Origin: an uncultured Rhizobiaceae group bacterium
GTDB lineage: Bacteria > Pseudomonadota > Alphaproteobacteria > Rhizobiales > Rhizobiaceae
NCBI GenBank assembly: GCA_938044775.1
Contig: CALIOE010000093.1
Coordinates: 1 to 50,345 of the forward strand
DNA length: 50,345 bases
Direction of reading: 5' to 3'
Shown piece by piece: positions 1-8,725 of the stretch. The number at the start of each line of letters is the position of its first letter. Within the stretch, counting starts at the first letter, position 1. Under the pieces are notes generated by a model, which did not search any database, was not told where the DNA came from, and saw only the letters and a list, made by a program, of their open reading frames with translations. A program made the translations under genes and the position numbers.

Positions 1-345
1 GCGGAACGACCCAAGGGGCTGTCGTTCCCATACTATCTGGGTATGGGACTGGTGTTCTACGCGATTTGGGTCGTCTCGACCGCATTGGGCGCAGCGTTTG
101 GCAGCCTGATCGACGAACCTCGGCGATTTGGGCTGGATATACTCGTACCGGTATACTTTCTTACGCTGGTGATGGGGTTTCGCGCCAAGCCCAATGCCGC
201 GCTGATCTTTATGGTAAGTGCGGGCACGACAGCTGCAGTCTATCTATGGGTTGGTTCGCCCTATCACATTGCCGCAGGTGGACTTGCCGGGATGCTTGTC
301 GCTGCGGCTCTGGCCAAACCGCGTGAAGAGCCCTCCCATGATTGA
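1..345 (+). CDS. azlC: AzlC family branched-chain amino acid exporter, large subunit (partial, 5' end outside window)
   Basis: The reading frame is open from the first base of the window, so only the C-terminal part of the protein is seen. It has hydrophobic helices and an ending rich in Gly, Ala and Leu (GGLAGMLVAAALAK) after a basic patch (MGFRAKPNAAL), which is the usual C-terminus of AzlC. AzlC and the small subunit AzlD together form an inner-membrane exporter of branched-chain and related amino acids. The stop codon lies inside the start of the next gene (ATGATTGA, 8-base overlap), so the two are translationally coupled. The family call rests on the C-terminal pattern plus the AzlD partner; the exported substrate cannot be read from the sequence. 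Confidence 0.85.
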   Translation, partial: AERPKGLSFPYYLGMGLVFYAIWVVSTALGAAFGSLIDEPRRFGLDILVPVYFLTLVMGFRAKPNAALIFMVSAGTTAAVYLWVGSPYHIAAGGLAGMLVAAALAKPREEPSHD

Positions 346-646
346 GCCGCTCGATGGTGCATTGCTGACAATCATCGTGGTCGGGGGGCTTGTGACCCTC
401 GTAAACCGGCTCGCCGGCCATTACATTCTGGCCTATTTTGAACCCATACCCTACCGGGTAGAAGCGGCGCTGGAAGCTGTTCCGGTGGCAGTCATGACAA
501 CCCTGGTCGTTCCAGCTGCTGTAAACGGAGGCCCGGCGGAGTGGGTCTGTCTTGCGTCAGCAATTGTACTCAGTCTGCGCTTCGGCGCAGTTACATCAGC
601 ATTTCTGGCGCTTGGGCTGTTGCTGGTGCTGCGCGCGTTCGTCTAG
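338..646 (+). CDS. azlD: AzlD family branched-chain amino acid exporter, small subunit
   Basis: This 102-residue protein starts at the ATG at 338, which overlaps the azlC stop. A longer in-frame opening exists upstream but lies wholly inside azlC, so the coupled start is preferred. The protein has three to four hydrophobic segments and the family's typical ending (LRFGAVTSAFLALGLLLVLRAF). AzlD is the obligate small partner of AzlC in the inner membrane. Its stop codon (644-646) overlaps the stop codon of the convergent pepP gene (643-645) in the four bases CTAG, leaving no room for a terminator between the two genes. Confidence 0.88.
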   Translation: MIEPLDGALLTIIVVGGLVTLVNRLAGHYILAYFEPIPYRVEAALEAVPVAVMTTLVVPAAVNGGPAEWVCLASAIVLSLRFGAVTSAFLALGLLLVLRAFV

Positions 647-2487
647 GCAGAAGCCGGCGGCAGGTCTTTGAGCATCGGTTCGGTTGCCCGCCGTAGCCAG
701 TCGTTCGTTTCATCGCTGACCAGTGGTTCAAGTTTTCGTCGTACCCAGCCGTGATAGGCGTTGAGCCAGTGCAACTCGTCATCTGACATCAGTGCGGGGT
801 CGATCAGCCGCTGGTCAATTGGGGCAAGCGTAAGGGTTTCGAACCCCATCATGGCGATATCGCCATCCTGAATGTCTGAGGCTTCACGCACCAGAACCAG
901 GTTCTCAATACGAATGCCAAACTCACCGGCCCGGTAGTAGCCCGGTTCGTTTGACAGGATCATGCCGGGCAGAAGTTCCTGGGCGCCGCGGCGGGAAATG
1001 CTCTGCGGGCCTTCATGAACGGACAGATACGAGCCAACCCCGTGGCCGGTTCCATGGGCGTAGTCCATGCCATGCTGCCAGAGCGGCATTCTGGCAAGAG
1101 GATCGAGATCCATACCCCGGGTGCCCTTTGGGAATCGCGCAAGAGCGATTGCAATATGGCCCCTGAGCACGAGCGTGAAGGCGCGACGCTGTTCCCTGCT
1201 CGGGGTGCCGATCGCAATTGTGCGGGTGATGTCGGTCGTCCCGTCCTGATATTGGCCGCCGGAATCGCTCAGATACAGTTCTCCCTCTTCAAGGGTTCGG
1301 TTGGAATTCTGGGTGACACGGTAGTGAACGATTGCCCCGTTGGGGCCGGAGCCTGAGATTGTGTCAAAGGCGATGTCCCTCAACGGCATGTTTCCGGCCA
1401 TTTCAGAGCGAAAGCTCTCGAGCTTTTTCGCGGCTGTAATCTCATCAAGTGAGCCGATTTTCTGTTCGTCGAGCCACGCGAGATAACTTGTTATCGCGGC
1501 TGCGTCGCGCAAATGGGCAGTCCGAGCTCCTTCGATCTCGACATCGTTTTTTATCGCTCGGGGCAACCGGGCCGGGTCCGCTGCTTTGATGACCGTTCCG
1601 CCTGCTTCCTCGACGAGCCTTGTAAAGGCATATGCTGCCAGGTCCGGATCAAGCATGACTGGGGCATTTTGGGCCAGCTCAGTGAGCTTTGTTGGAAGCT
1701 CGCCGGGCTCGTGCAGATAACTTACCTGATTGAGAAAAGCTTTTGTTTCGATGTCCAGTTTTTCGCTGGCGATGAACAGCAAGGGCAGTTCACCGCGGCG
1801 CAAAATAGCATGGGCCAGCGTGATCGGCGTATGAGCTACATCGCTGCCGCGAATGTTGAACAACCAGCAAATCGACGAAGGGTCTGTGACAACGCATAGT
1901 TCAGCATCGGCAGACAACAGCGCAGCGTCCATGTCTTCAAGCTTCTGTGTGGTCAGCTTTCCCGCCTGTTCGAACGGCTGAATCCGCACTGGTTGGCGTG
2001 GTTGTGCGGGCTGATCGTTCCACGCATTGTCAATCAGATCTCCGTCCAGGGCTCGCAATACCGCGCCGGTTTTGTCGGCGGCAGACTGCAGACGCCCGAC
2101 TTCATTGGCCGTATGTAGCCAGGGATTGTAACCAATGGTCGTGATGTCTGATGGATGGGCAGCCAGCCACTTGTGAGCAGGATTATCAATCAGGCTTTCC
2201 ACCTGCCATAAGTCCGGATCGACCTGATCTGCTGCCTGCAAGGTGTAACGTCCATCGACAAACAGGATGGCCTGGTCAATCGTGACAATGGCCTCGCCCG
2301 CCGAACCGGTAAAACCGCTGAGCCAGGCCAGCCGTTCGGCATTGGCGGGCAGGTATTCGTTTCGCTGTTCATCGGCGTGGGGCACCAACAGCGCATCAAG
2401 CTTTGTCTCATGCATGAGGGCACGGACCGCGTCGAGTCGATTCCGGCCTCGCACCGGCGCTTTGGGAGCATCGAAATTCTGAAACAT
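643..2487 (-). CDS. pepP: Xaa-Pro aminopeptidase (M24B family, creatinase-like fold)
   Basis: This cytosolic metallopeptidase removes an N-terminal residue that precedes proline. The start is placed at the ATG at 2487, giving 614 residues beginning MFQNFDAP. That matches the usual length and N-terminus of rhizobial relatives; the 45 codons that could be added upstream look non-coding. Two creatinase-like N-terminal domains come first (LSGFTGSAGEA near residue 50). The C-terminal pita-bread domain shows the five metal ligands expected: two Asp in DSGGQYQDGTTDITR, a His in AHGTGHGVGSYLSVHEG, and two Glu in NEPGYYRAGEFGIRIEN. No good ribosome binding site is visible. The position next to the DUF1127 gene and prmA is common in Hyphomicrobiales. 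Confidence 0.93.
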   Translation of the reverse strand: MFQNFDAPKAPVRGRNRLDAVRALMHETKLDALLVPHADEQRNEYLPANAERLAWLSGFTGSAGEAIVTIDQAILFVDGRYTLQAADQVDPDLWQVESLIDNPAHKWLAAHPSDITTIGYNPWLHTANEVGRLQSAADKTGAVLRALDGDLIDNAWNDQPAQPRQPVRIQPFEQAGKLTTQKLEDMDAALLSADAELCVVTDPSSICWLFNIRGSDVAHTPITLAHAILRRGELPLLFIASEKLDIETKAFLNQVSYLHEPGELPTKLTELAQNAPVMLDPDLAAYAFTRLVEEAGGTVIKAADPARLPRAIKNDVEIEGARTAHLRDAAAITSYLAWLDEQKIGSLDEITAAKKLESFRSEMAGNMPLRDIAFDTISGSGPNGAIVHYRVTQNSNRTLEEGELYLSDSGGQYQDGTTDITRTIAIGTPSREQRRAFTLVLRGHIAIALARFPKGTRGMDLDPLARMPLWQHGMDYAHGTGHGVGSYLSVHEGPQSISRRGAQELLPGMILSNEPGYYRAGEFGIRIENLVLVREASDIQDGDIAMMGFETLTLAPIDQRLIDPALMSDDELHWLNAYHGWVRRKLEPLVSDETNDWLRRATEPMLKDLPPASA

Positions 2488-2693
2488 AGGCGTTGTCTGT
2501 ATTCTGGTTGGACAATTTCTAACACAGGATGTCCCCCAGTCGAACACCGAGCCGTGCTGTTCATGACCAAAATGTAAACAATGCCATGCGTTTTCTGCAT
2601 GGCTTGTTTGCGTCAGGCCCACTTACACATTCCAACCAATATCCTATCTAGGAAACACGAAATCAGCAGCAACACTGGACAAGGACAAGAAAA

Positions 2694-2858
2694 ATGAGCT
2701 TTCGCAGCACTTTCGATCGCATGATTGCAGCACGTGAAAAACAGGCTCGCCGCTACGTAAACGGTGCGCTGTTGAACATGGATGATGACACACTGGCACG
2801 CATCGGTGTCACCCGCTCCGAGTTGCGGAAAATGGGGCCTTCAAACTATCCCATGTAG
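2694..2858 (+). CDS. Small DUF1127 (YjiS-like) protein, 54 residues
   Basis: The product is MSFRSTFDRM... with a charged N-terminal helix and a C-terminal MDDDTLARIGVTRSELRKMG segment. That segment matches the DUF1127 signature (a few acidic residues, then L-x-D/R-I-G-[LV]-T-R). An A-rich, AAGGAC-containing leader precedes the ATG, and a strong terminator follows 22 bases after the stop, so it is a complete single-gene unit. The family is abundant in alphaproteobacteria. Some members have been linked to phosphate metabolism, motility or RNA-related control, but the function of this one is unknown. It ends ...PSNYPM. A weak -35/-10 pair (TTACAC, 16 bases, TATCTA at 2623-2650) could drive it. 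Confidence 0.85.
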   Translation: MSFRSTFDRMIAAREKQARRYVNGALLNMDDDTLARIGVTRSELRKMGPSNYPM

Positions 2859-2880
2859 GCGATTTGAGCCTTGACCTTCG

Positions 2881-2909
2881 AAAAGCGGGCCTTTTGGTCC
2901 GCTTTTTTT
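2881..2909. terminator. Bidirectional intrinsic terminator between the DUF1127 gene and prmA
   Basis: An 11-base-pair stem (AAAAGCGGGCC with GGTCCGCTTTT, one G-T pair) closes a TTTT loop and runs into further T residues. The A-run on the left arm gives a T-tract on the other strand, so it can serve the convergent DUF1127 and prmA genes. The prmA stop codon (2908-2910) lies at its edge. Confidence 0.9.
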
Positions 2910-3795
2910 ATGCGCGCATCAAAAGCGTCAGCCATCCATCGCGGATCAGGTGTTTGTGCAGAACCAGCCCTTGAAGGGAATAGGCAGAGACAATTCGCGC
3001 TTTCTGATGAGGCAATAACCCCGACAGGATAACCCAGGCTCCGGGTGCCAGGTGGCTGCGCATCGGCCTCGCCAGCTGTTCCAATGGCCTTGCCAGAATG
3101 TTTGCGAATACCAGGTCCGCCGGCCCGAACATCCCAAAGGCACGGTTCTGAAATCCCGCCGCAACTGCTGTTTTTACCTGATTTCCTGTGCCGTTGAGCA
3201 CGGCATTTTGACGGGCAACATCCACAGCAATTGAATCAATGTCGGTTGCCAGGACTTTGATTTTTAAGGTTTTTGCCAGAGCAATGGCAAGGACGCCCGA
3301 TCCGGTTCCTACATCGTAAGCGCGTTGTGGCCATCCCGACTGGTGGTGCCTGCGCAAGCAGGTCTCAAGCATGTCGAGACAACCGGCAGTGGTCCCGTGA
3401 TGGCCTGTTCCGAAGGCCAGGCCCGCGTCGATTTCAACAGCAATACGGGCCTTCGAGGCGGCAGCACGATCGTGTGAGCCGTGAACAAAGAAGCGACCGG
3501 CCTGAACGGGCTTGAGCTCGCGCAGTGTTTCTTTGACCCAATCCCGATCCTCAAGCACTTCCTCGTGAATTGAGAGGCCAAACGTGTCAGCACCGAGCTT
3601 ATCCCGCATCAATCGTCGGTACTGCGGTATGTCCTGTTTGTCGGCATAGACAGCATAGCACCACTTGCCGGAGTTTTGATCATCCTCAAACAACGCACTC
3701 GTTATGCCTTCCTCCTCCAGAATAGGATCAAGAATGCTTGCGATATGGAAGGCTTCGGGCTTGCGCGCGGTGAGATACAGGCGGGCCTGCTTCAT
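2908..3795 (-). CDS. prmA: Ribosomal protein L11 methyltransferase
   Basis: PrmA trimethylates ribosomal protein L11 using S-adenosylmethionine. Starting at the ATG at 3795 (MKQARLYLTARK) gives 295 residues, the normal size; the possible 38-codon extension lies inside the upstream antiporter gene and is rejected. The class I SAM motif DVGTGSGVLAIAL, the acidic strand-2 residue in ATDIDSIAVD and the PrmA-type VFANILARPL active-site region are all present. The gap to the upstream antiporter gene on the same strand is only 7 bases, so the two are probably cotranscribed. Confidence 0.95.
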   Translation of the reverse strand: MKQARLYLTARKPEAFHIASILDPILEEEGITSALFEDDQNSGKWCYAVYADKQDIPQYRRLMRDKLGADTFGLSIHEEVLEDRDWVKETLRELKPVQAGRFFVHGSHDRAAASKARIAVEIDAGLAFGTGHHGTTAGCLDMLETCLRRHHQSGWPQRAYDVGTGSGVLAIALAKTLKIKVLATDIDSIAVDVARQNAVLNGTGNQVKTAVAAGFQNRAFGMFGPADLVFANILARPLEQLARPMRSHLAPGAWVILSGLLPHQKARIVSAYSLQGLVLHKHLIRDGWLTLLMRA

Positions 3796-3802
3796 AGTGC
3801 TC

Positions 3803-5638
3803 TCATGTCTGTGTTCTTCGGGCAGCAGCAGCTGCCTTGCCGGTCTTTTCCTGAGGCTGTGCCGGTCCAAAAGCAAGTATCGTGTCGCCGGATCCGGGAT
3901 CTGGCGCACCTTTTCCCTGCCTGAAGATCAAGGTTCCATCCTCCCTGACCCATAGAATCACCGCAGAGTCCGGTGCGCGAGCTTTACGATAGGAATCAAA
4001 TCCGTACTCATCCGTTAGTTTTGTGGCATGGAAAATCCAGTTCTCCTGGAACCGTGAAGCGAGGCTTTCATAGTCGCGCCCCGGGTTGAACAGCGGCCTG
4101 CCTCCCAGGGTAAAATTCAAGGCCTGGCGCCCGCTCTCCTCACCCGTCGAACCAATCTGAAAAACATTGCCACGCCCGATTTCGGGACCAAATTCGGTGC
4201 AGACCAGCGAATTGTAGGAATCATTGTCTGTTGCCGCAATGAGATGAGAGAAGCTGTTGAAGGCAATGTCGTGGTGCGCCTGTTCGGAAAGCACTTCGCC
4301 AAAAAACACCGGCATTCCAGCCTGGCGCGGACCGCGAAGATGACTCCAGTTACTGTCAGCGATAATTGTGGGAACGTCTATTTCTTTGAGCTTCTGCGAC
4401 AAAGCTTCGGTCCACGGCGTTCCACCGACGATGAGAATTCCTGGCCGATCGGTGGATTTCAAGCCCAGCCAGGTTGCCATCGGAGCCAACGAAAACCCGT
4501 GCAGCAGGATCGTAGATGCAACCACCGCGAAGGTCATGGCGAGCATCTTGTTGCCGTCTTCGACACCAAGATCAGCAAGGGCGGTCCCGAACACACCTGC
4601 AACGGCAACAGCAACGATGCCGCGGGGTGCGATCCACGCAACGAGTAAGCGCTCCTTAAATTTCAACCCGGCACCTGTGGTCGCGATGAAGATTGCCATG
4701 GGGCGGATGACAAACAGGATCAGCACCACAAACAGCACAGTGGGCCAGCCCAGGGCCAGCAGATCGCCCATTTCCAGGGATGCTGTAAGCATGATGAAGA
4801 GACCGGAAACCAGCAGGACCGTTACGGTCTCCTTGAAACGGCGCAGTTCGGCCAGGCTGGCGAGGCGTGTATTGGCCAATGTGATGCCCATGATTGTCAC
4901 GGTCAGCAGGCCGGATTCCTCGAGCAGTGCGTCGGATATGGCGAAAGCCGACAAAACACATGCGAGCAATACAGGGGCTTTGAGATATTCCGGCACCCGG
5001 CCCTTGATGAACGCAATGGCAATCGACCGACCCAGGACATAGCCACCGCCGACAGCAACAATGGCAGCGAGGATCACGGTGCCGATCAGAGATGAAGCAT
5101 CATGAGAACCGTGCAGGACGAGATAGGTCTCGAAGGCCAAAACTGCAAACAATGCACCAATGGGATCGTTGACGATGGCTTCCCATCGCAGCAGGGATGC
5201 GGGTCGCTTGCTCAAATGGGCCTGCCTTAGCAAAGGCATAATCACAGTGGGGCCGGTGACCACCAGAATGGCGCCAAGGACGATCGCCGCCGGCCAGGAA
5301 AGCCCTGCAGCGTGATGTGCGGCAAGTGCCGACAGAAACCAGACCAGCGGTCCGCCAATGAGGACAATGCGCCGGACGGCCTTAGACGTCTCCCGTATCT
5401 CCTTGAAATTGAGGGTCAATCCGCCCTCAAACAGGATGATGGCCACGGCCATTCCTGTCATGGGTTTGTAAAGCTCGCCAAACGTGCCCTTTGGATCCAG
5501 ATAGCCGGAAACCGGTCCGAGCAGGAATCCGGCAATTAACAGCAACGCGATGGCCGGTATGCGAAGCCTCCACGCCGCCCACTGTGCGCCAATACCGGCC
5601 GCGCCGATGACAGCAATCTTAATAAGAAGCCCGCTCAA
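3803..5638 (-). CDS. CPA1-type Na+(K+)/H+ antiporter with C-terminal RCK/TrkA-N-like domain
   Basis: The N-terminal 400 residues contain about 12 hydrophobic segments and the CPA1 (NhaP-like) landmarks FEGGLTL, VTGPTVIMPLLR and EAIVNDPIGAL, where the Asn-Asp pair is the ion-binding site. From about residue 400 a soluble Rossmann-like region follows (GILIVGGTPWTEALSQKL, HLIAATDNDSYNSL), resembling the TrkA-N/RCK nucleotide-binding domain, and then a TrkA-C-like tail (ILWVREDGTLIFRQG). It should exchange cytosolic monovalent cations for protons under control of a bound nucleotide. The start at 5638 is a TTG with no clear ribosome binding site, but a stop lies in frame 15 bases upstream and no better start covers the first membrane helix. 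Ion specificity is undetermined. Confidence 0.88.
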   Translation of the reverse strand: MSGLLIKIAVIGAAGIGAQWAAWRLRIPAIALLLIAGFLLGPVSGYLDPKGTFGELYKPMTGMAVAIILFEGGLTLNFKEIRETSKAVRRIVLIGGPLVWFLSALAAHHAAGLSWPAAIVLGAILVVTGPTVIMPLLRQAHLSKRPASLLRWEAIVNDPIGALFAVLAFETYLVLHGSHDASSLIGTVILAAIVAVGGGYVLGRSIAIAFIKGRVPEYLKAPVLLACVLSAFAISDALLEESGLLTVTIMGITLANTRLASLAELRRFKETVTVLLVSGLFIMLTASLEMGDLLALGWPTVLFVVLILFVIRPMAIFIATTGAGLKFKERLLVAWIAPRGIVAVAVAGVFGTALADLGVEDGNKMLAMTFAVVASTILLHGFSLAPMATWLGLKSTDRPGILIVGGTPWTEALSQKLKEIDVPTIIADSNWSHLRGPRQAGMPVFFGEVLSEQAHHDIAFNSFSHLIAATDNDSYNSLVCTEFGPEIGRGNVFQIGSTGEESGRQALNFTLGGRPLFNPGRDYESLASRFQENWIFHATKLTDEYGFDSYRKARAPDSAVILWVREDGTLIFRQGKGAPDPGSGDTILAFGPAQPQEKTGKAAAAARRTQT

Positions 5639-5692
5639 GCCGAATCCGTTTCAGGAAGTAAGGATGGACAAATCTAGCGCTTCGGTCTGAAT

Positions 5693-6658
5693 TTATGAAA
5701 CGGTTTGTGGCCGAAGGTCGATGCGCTCCCGTCGTCTTAGACCCAATACATCCTGCATGCATTGATCAAGTGGCGTAGGCCGAAACCGTGGTAGGACATC
5801 GTAAAGTCTTGTGCCATCAATCTGGTGCGGCACGTCCCACAGGTAGCGCATTTCGAGAACTTCACGCATCAGCGGCGACACAAGCGCCAAAACTCTCAAC
5901 AATCTCCAGGGCATTGAGCCGACTTCAAGGGGTTGACCGCTTGCTTGTTCGATGGCTTCAAGCAATTCCGCGCCGGTCAGGCTGTAGCCTTCGAAGCCGA
6001 ACTCATCAAAATTCTCTAAGCTGTCGCGAATGCCCGCAAGTTCAACCATGGCACGAGCCATATCCGGCAGATACGCCCACGCGTGAACGGCATCAAGTTG
6101 CCCGGGATAGGTCGCTTTGCCTTTCGATACCCGATTGGCAATGTGGCTGTCGAACCAGTTACCGGTCTTTTCGCGCTCGATGAAATCGCCGGCCCTCAAC
6201 ACAATGGTGCGGATACCCTTGCCGGCGGCGAGCCTGTATGTCTGCTCCATGTCGACGCGCAAGCTGCCCTTTCGTGTCGTGGGGCGATGGGGCGTTTCCT
6301 CTCTCAGGACCGGCGGCATTGCCTCACCATAATTGTAAACATTTCCCGGAAGGAGGATGGTTGCACCATTCGCCGTTGCCGCAGCGATGATGGCTCCGGT
6401 GAGGCGTGGCAGATCCTGCTGCCAGCGCGGATAGGGCGAATTGAGCGCGTTGACAATCACATCGGCTCCTCGGCAGGCGGCTGTAAGTGATGCAACATCG
6501 AAGGCGTCGCCCGTTATCGTTTCAAAAGCTGGTGCGGTTTCAGTTTGGGGCCACGTGCGGGCGAACGCCTTGACCCGCCACCCGGCGGCGGCAAATGCGG
6601 ATACGGCAGCGCGTCCAAATCGGCCTCTGGCGCCAATAATGGTAACTGATGGTAGCAT
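5693..6658 (-). CDS. NAD(P)-binding atypical short-chain dehydrogenase / epimerase-like protein
   Basis: The 321-residue product opens with a dinucleotide-binding loop (TIIGARGRFGRAAV, pattern GxxGxxG) and continues as an extended SDR fold (ADVIVNALNSPYPRW, LLPGNVYNYGEAMPP, LRAGDFIE, YLPDMARAMVEL). The start at 6658 has a good ribosome binding site (AAGGAAAG). The classical catalytic YxxxK pair is not obvious, so it may be an atypical SDR that binds nucleotide without the canonical reaction. It is transcribed divergently from the LysR gene at 6750, which makes it the likely target of that regulator. The substrate is unknown. Confidence 0.8.
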   Translation of the reverse strand: MLPSVTIIGARGRFGRAAVSAFAAAGWRVKAFARTWPQTETAPAFETITGDAFDVASLTAACRGADVIVNALNSPYPRWQQDLPRLTGAIIAAATANGATILLPGNVYNYGEAMPPVLREETPHRPTTRKGSLRVDMEQTYRLAAGKGIRTIVLRAGDFIEREKTGNWFDSHIANRVSKGKATYPGQLDAVHAWAYLPDMARAMVELAGIRDSLENFDEFGFEGYSLTGAELLEAIEQASGQPLEVGSMPWRLLRVLALVSPLMREVLEMRYLWDVPHQIDGTRLYDVLPRFRPTPLDQCMQDVLGLRRRERIDLRPQTVS

Positions 6659-6679
6659 GGACTTTCCTTTTCGATTCAG

Positions 6680-6708
6680 TTGACAGGGTAATCCTAGATA
6701 TTCAATAT
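6680..6708 (+). promoter_or_regulatory. Putative sigma-70 promoter of the LysR gene
   Basis: TTGACA at 6680-6685, a 17-base spacer and CAATAT at 6703-6708 make a plausible housekeeping promoter 40 bases ahead of the regulator start. It lies in the 91-base region shared with the divergent dehydrogenase gene. The AT-rich dyad-like stretch ATATTCAATATTCGTATAT (6698-6716) overlaps the -10 and could be the LysR binding site. Confidence 0.45.
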
Positions 6709-6749
6709 TCGTATATCACTTGGCCAAATTTGATTTGTGTTACTTGAAT

Positions 6750-7652
6750 ATGAATAACTATGACGCTGTTCCCGACTGGTCGCTGCTGCAGTCCTTTGCC
6801 AGCGTTGGCAAGCACGGGTCGCTGTCTGCCGCGGCGCGTGCAACCGGTGGCAGTCAGCCCACAATGAGTCGTCACATATCTCAATTGGAAAGCGATCTGG
6901 GCGTTCGCCTTTTTGTCCGTGACAATGCAGGGATCGCCCTTACCGAGCCCGGTATTGAATTGATGGAACATGTACAGGAGATGGCGGATGCCGCTTCGCG
7001 GCTTGCACTGGCCCGCACAGCTGACGCCGCTCAGATTTCCGGAACTGTGCGGATTACGGCCAGCCGGATTGTGGCCACTTACGTGCTGCCTGACATATTG
7101 ACCAGATTGCATCTGGAGCAACCGGACATCGAGCTGGAAGTTGTTGCGTCGGACGAGACCCATAATCTTCTGCGACGGGAAGCGGACATCGCGTTGCGCA
7201 TGTACCGCCCAACCCAGTCTGATGTCATTGCCAGAAAGGTGAGTGATCTGGAGATCGGTATGTTTGCGGCCCACTCCTACGTTGAGAGGCGGGGCCTGCC
7301 CGAGTCCCTGCCTGATATCCTGAACCACGATGTCATTGGATATGACCGCAGTTCACTGATCATCGATGGCATGAAGCGAGCGGGTTATTCAGTCGATCGC
7401 GACTTTTTCGCTTTTCGCAGCGACGACCAGGTTGTCTGCTGGAACATGGTGCTTGCCGGGTTTGGGATTGGCTTCAACCAGGTTGAGATCGGCCGGGCTG
7501 ACCCGCGGGTCGTGCGCATTGAAACGGGTGGTTCCGTCGGGACAATGCCCATCTGGCTGGCTGCCCATAAGGAGTTGAAGACCAGTCCGCGGGTGCGTGG
7601 GGTTTTTGATTTTCTTGTTGATGCGTTTACTGCGAAGCGGGCTCAAACGTGA
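6750..7652 (+). CDS. LysR family transcriptional regulator
   Basis: The N-terminal winged helix-turn-helix is typical (SLLQSFASVGKHGSLSAAARATGGSQPTMSRHISQLE...), followed by the periplasmic-binding-like effector domain (VRITASRIVATYVLPDIL, ADIALRMYRPTQ). I place the start at the ATG at 6750 (MNNYDAVPDW), giving 300 residues; a TTG ten codons upstream is possible, and neither has a strong ribosome binding site. It is divergent from the SDR-like gene at 5693-6658, the classical LysR layout, and most likely controls that gene and itself. The inducer is unknown. Confidence 0.9.
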   Translation: MNNYDAVPDWSLLQSFASVGKHGSLSAAARATGGSQPTMSRHISQLESDLGVRLFVRDNAGIALTEPGIELMEHVQEMADAASRLALARTADAAQISGTVRITASRIVATYVLPDILTRLHLEQPDIELEVVASDETHNLLRREADIALRMYRPTQSDVIARKVSDLEIGMFAAHSYVERRGLPESLPDILNHDVIGYDRSSLIIDGMKRAGYSVDRDFFAFRSDDQVVCWNMVLAGFGIGFNQVEIGRADPRVVRIETGGSVGTMPIWLAAHKELKTSPRVRGVFDFLVDAFTAKRAQT

Positions 7653-7738
7653 GGCCGCATATGGTGCCTGCAAGCTGGTGAAGCAATCGTGAAGCCCAGG
7701 CGGTTGCAAGCCGCAACGATTGCGGCAATCGTCTCGCG

Positions 7739-8623
7739 ATGAAGATTTTGGCCACCCTTATTTTTGCTGTCCTCGCCGCTGTGCCAGCATACGGCTCAGA
7801 AAGGCCGTGTAGTAAGGGCACGCCTTGCGAAATCTCGGGTGCCAACGGCGGTACTTATCATCTCACCTATCCTGAAAACTGGGACGGCAAAACACTCCTT
7901 AAACCACTTGTCTTTTTTCATGGCCACAACGGCTCGGGCGCTGCGGTCGCGCGAAACCGGGGCATGGCACGGGAAATAGGCACAAACGGCTTCTTGCTTG
8001 TGGCCCCCGACGGGCCGGAATTTACCTTCGGCAAACGAACGAGCCGGGGTTGGGCCGCACGACCCGAAGGTGAGGCGCCGCGCGGCAACCGAGACGATAT
8101 TGCGTTTGTTGAGAACGTACTCAGCGATGTTAAATCGCGCGTGCCGGTCGACCTGGCTTCGACCCTGGTGACCGGGTTTTCGTCGGGCGGATCAATGGCC
8201 TGGTTCTTTGGTTGTTATTCCAGCGTTCCCGTAGCAGCGATTGTGTCAGTGGCCGGCGGCTTGCGACGCCCGCTGCCGCAAACCGGTATCGCGCAGGCAG
8301 ATGGTTCAACTGCAATTGCCTGCCCCGGCGGGCCTCGGAAGTTACTTCATATCCACGGATTCGCCGATCGGCAGGTTCCGCTCGAGGGTCGTGGAATTCG
8401 CGCCTGGCACCAGGGCGATGTGTTTGAGGGGCTTTCGGTACAGCGACATACCAATCAGTGTAAATCCCGTCCCGACCGGATCGAGACGCAAGGCGCATTC
8501 TGGTGTCGGACCTGGGATGGATGCGGCAGCGGAAAGGCGATTTCGTTCTGCCTTCATGCCGGGGGGCACGGCATGCCGGCGGGCTGGCTCGAACAGACTT
8601 TGCGGTGGGCGTCTAAACCCTGA
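7739..8623 (+). CDS. Secreted alpha/beta-hydrolase, LpqC / polyhydroxybutyrate-depolymerase-like esterase
   Basis: The 294-residue protein starts with a Sec signal peptide (MKILATLIFAVLAAVPAYG, cleavage near residue 19). The hydrolase core shows an oxyanion-hole motif (FFHGHNGSG), the nucleophile elbow GFSSGGS (Ser 148), a probable acid in HGFADRQVP and a C-terminal catalytic His in LHAGGHGMP. Six or more cysteines after the signal peptide fit an extracytoplasmic, disulphide-bonded enzyme. Relatives are annotated as feruloyl or acetylxylan esterases and as PHB depolymerases, so an ester substrate is expected but cannot be chosen from sequence. A 7-base perfect inverted repeat lies just upstream at 7710-7726. 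Confidence 0.85.
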   Translation: MKILATLIFAVLAAVPAYGSERPCSKGTPCEISGANGGTYHLTYPENWDGKTLLKPLVFFHGHNGSGAAVARNRGMAREIGTNGFLLVAPDGPEFTFGKRTSRGWAARPEGEAPRGNRDDIAFVENVLSDVKSRVPVDLASTLVTGFSSGGSMAWFFGCYSSVPVAAIVSVAGGLRRPLPQTGIAQADGSTAIACPGGPRKLLHIHGFADRQVPLEGRGIRAWHQGDVFEGLSVQRHTNQCKSRPDRIETQGAFWCRTWDGCGSGKAISFCLHAGGHGMPAGWLEQTLRWASKP

Positions 8624-8725
8624 ACCCAAAAGCCAATTGACCCTGACCGGGAATCCCGTAAACACGCCCCAACAGTATTACAGACAGGTTCCGCCACCGG
8701 CAATTTGGTGGCCAGGGGAGTATCT

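Noticed and set aside
2583..2603. GCCATGC...GCATGGC inverted repeat as an operator
   Set aside because: It is short, has no promoter placed against it and no known regulator; kept only as a remark for the DUF1127 gene.
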